A DNA stretch of 6,152 nt from an uncultured Lachnospiraceae bacterium (GTDB lineage Bacteria; Bacillota_A; Clostridia; Lachnospirales; Lachnospiraceae), in assembly GCA_947177885.1 (NCBI GenBank), contig CAMWWF010000188.1:1-6152 (forward strand). The letters are read 5' to 3'. Made by a program: the position numbers and the translations under genes. The notes under the pieces were generated by a model. The model was not told the DNA's origin. It saw only the letters and a list, made by a program, of their open reading frames with translations, and searched no databases. Position 1 is the stretch's first letter. Every line of letters begins with the position of its first letter. Positions 5,997-6,152 of this stretch are shown here, piece by piece.

Positions 5997-6152
5997 ATGA
6001 CAAAAAAACAAAAACCAATCGACAAAGAATATCTGATCTCTTCTTTAAAGGGACTGGATAAAAACATATTGAGCCGGAAGTATCTGCCTCAGACACAATC
6101 CTTTTCAGAGGCATCCACAAGATCCAACATTGCCGACGGCGAAACGGCATCC
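5997..6152 (+). CDS. Probable phage tail-fibre-type protein, N-terminal fragment
   Basis: ATG 5997 follows GGAGG by 8 bases, and the frame is open for all 52 codons to the right edge, so the C-terminus lies outside. The N-terminus is basic, with T-K-K-Q-K at residues 2-6. It is followed by a helical region and then S-T-R-S-N-I-A-D-G-E-T-A-S (40-52), which resembles the recurrent 'R.NI.sGdtl' segment that opens repeat-rich tail-fibre and structural proteins of Firmicute phages, usually continuing with a 'FGKIxKxFxDLK' stretch. That continuation would lie just beyond the window. The gene follows a BppU-like gene, consistent with a tail-tip cluster. Only a short piece is visible, so the call is moderate. 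Confidence 0.5.
   Translation, partial: MTKKQKPIDKEYLISSLKGLDKNILSRKYLPQTQSFSEASTRSNIADGETAS

Noticed and set aside
5622..6011. 129-codon minus-strand ORF across the end of the BppU-like gene and the gap
   Set aside because: Composition is rich in R, P, S and F as in antisense shadows, with no ribosome site; it overlaps the BppU-like gene and the start of the tail-type gene.
1..6152. tRNA or rRNA genes, CRISPR arrays, insertion sequences, attachment sites
   Set aside because: I saw no cloverleaf, regularly spaced repeat, transposase or paired terminal repeats. Attachment sites cannot be recognised without the element ends.

Overview
The window looks like part of a mobile or prophage-derived region from a Gram-positive Firmicute, most likely a gut Clostridium-class bacterium of the Lachnospiraceae type. 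The clues are strong AGGAGG-type ribosome binding sites, a textbook TTGACA/TATACT promoter, a Bacillus/Clostridium-type SOS box (CGAAC-N4-GTTTG), AGA/ATA-rich codon use at moderate GC, and the protein families present. The taxonomic call rests on recognition, not on a database search.

Layout: two gene blocks diverge from an AT-rich control region of about 440 bases (1363-1798). Leftward (minus strand) is a two-gene operon: a small sigma-70-like protein (808-1362), then a DUF262/ParB-fold protein (759 down to base 1, cut by the window edge). Its promoter (1494-1522) is near-perfect and carries two sequences resembling LexA/DinR boxes. Rightward (plus strand) are a small cysteine-containing ORF of unknown function (1799-1981, tentative), a large protein of 892 residues (2074-4752), a divergent HU/IHF-like protein (4877-5185), a protein with a phage baseplate BppU-type N-terminal domain (5219-5791), and the first 52 codons of a probable phage tail-fibre-type protein (from 5997, cut by the right edge).

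The main content is the 892-residue protein. It carries the two signatures of the catalytic double-psi beta-barrel of multisubunit RNA polymerase beta-prime: an R-S-P-x-L-Y-R segment (compare RxPTLHR) followed about 45 residues later by FDVDGD (compare NADFDGD). Further downstream it has a VDFxKTG-like element typical of eukaryotic RdRP/YonO-type single-chain polymerases. It is therefore a predicted single-polypeptide RNA polymerase of the YonO/RdRP superfamily, here with a C-terminal zinc ribbon.

A self-encoded polymerase, a nucleoid-type DNA-binding protein and phage tail-type proteins in one direction, opposite a sigma-like/DUF262 operon with a possible SOS operator, suggest an element with its own transcription programme. 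Whether the polymerase is virion-associated, transcribes late genes, or has been domesticated by the host cannot be decided from this window.
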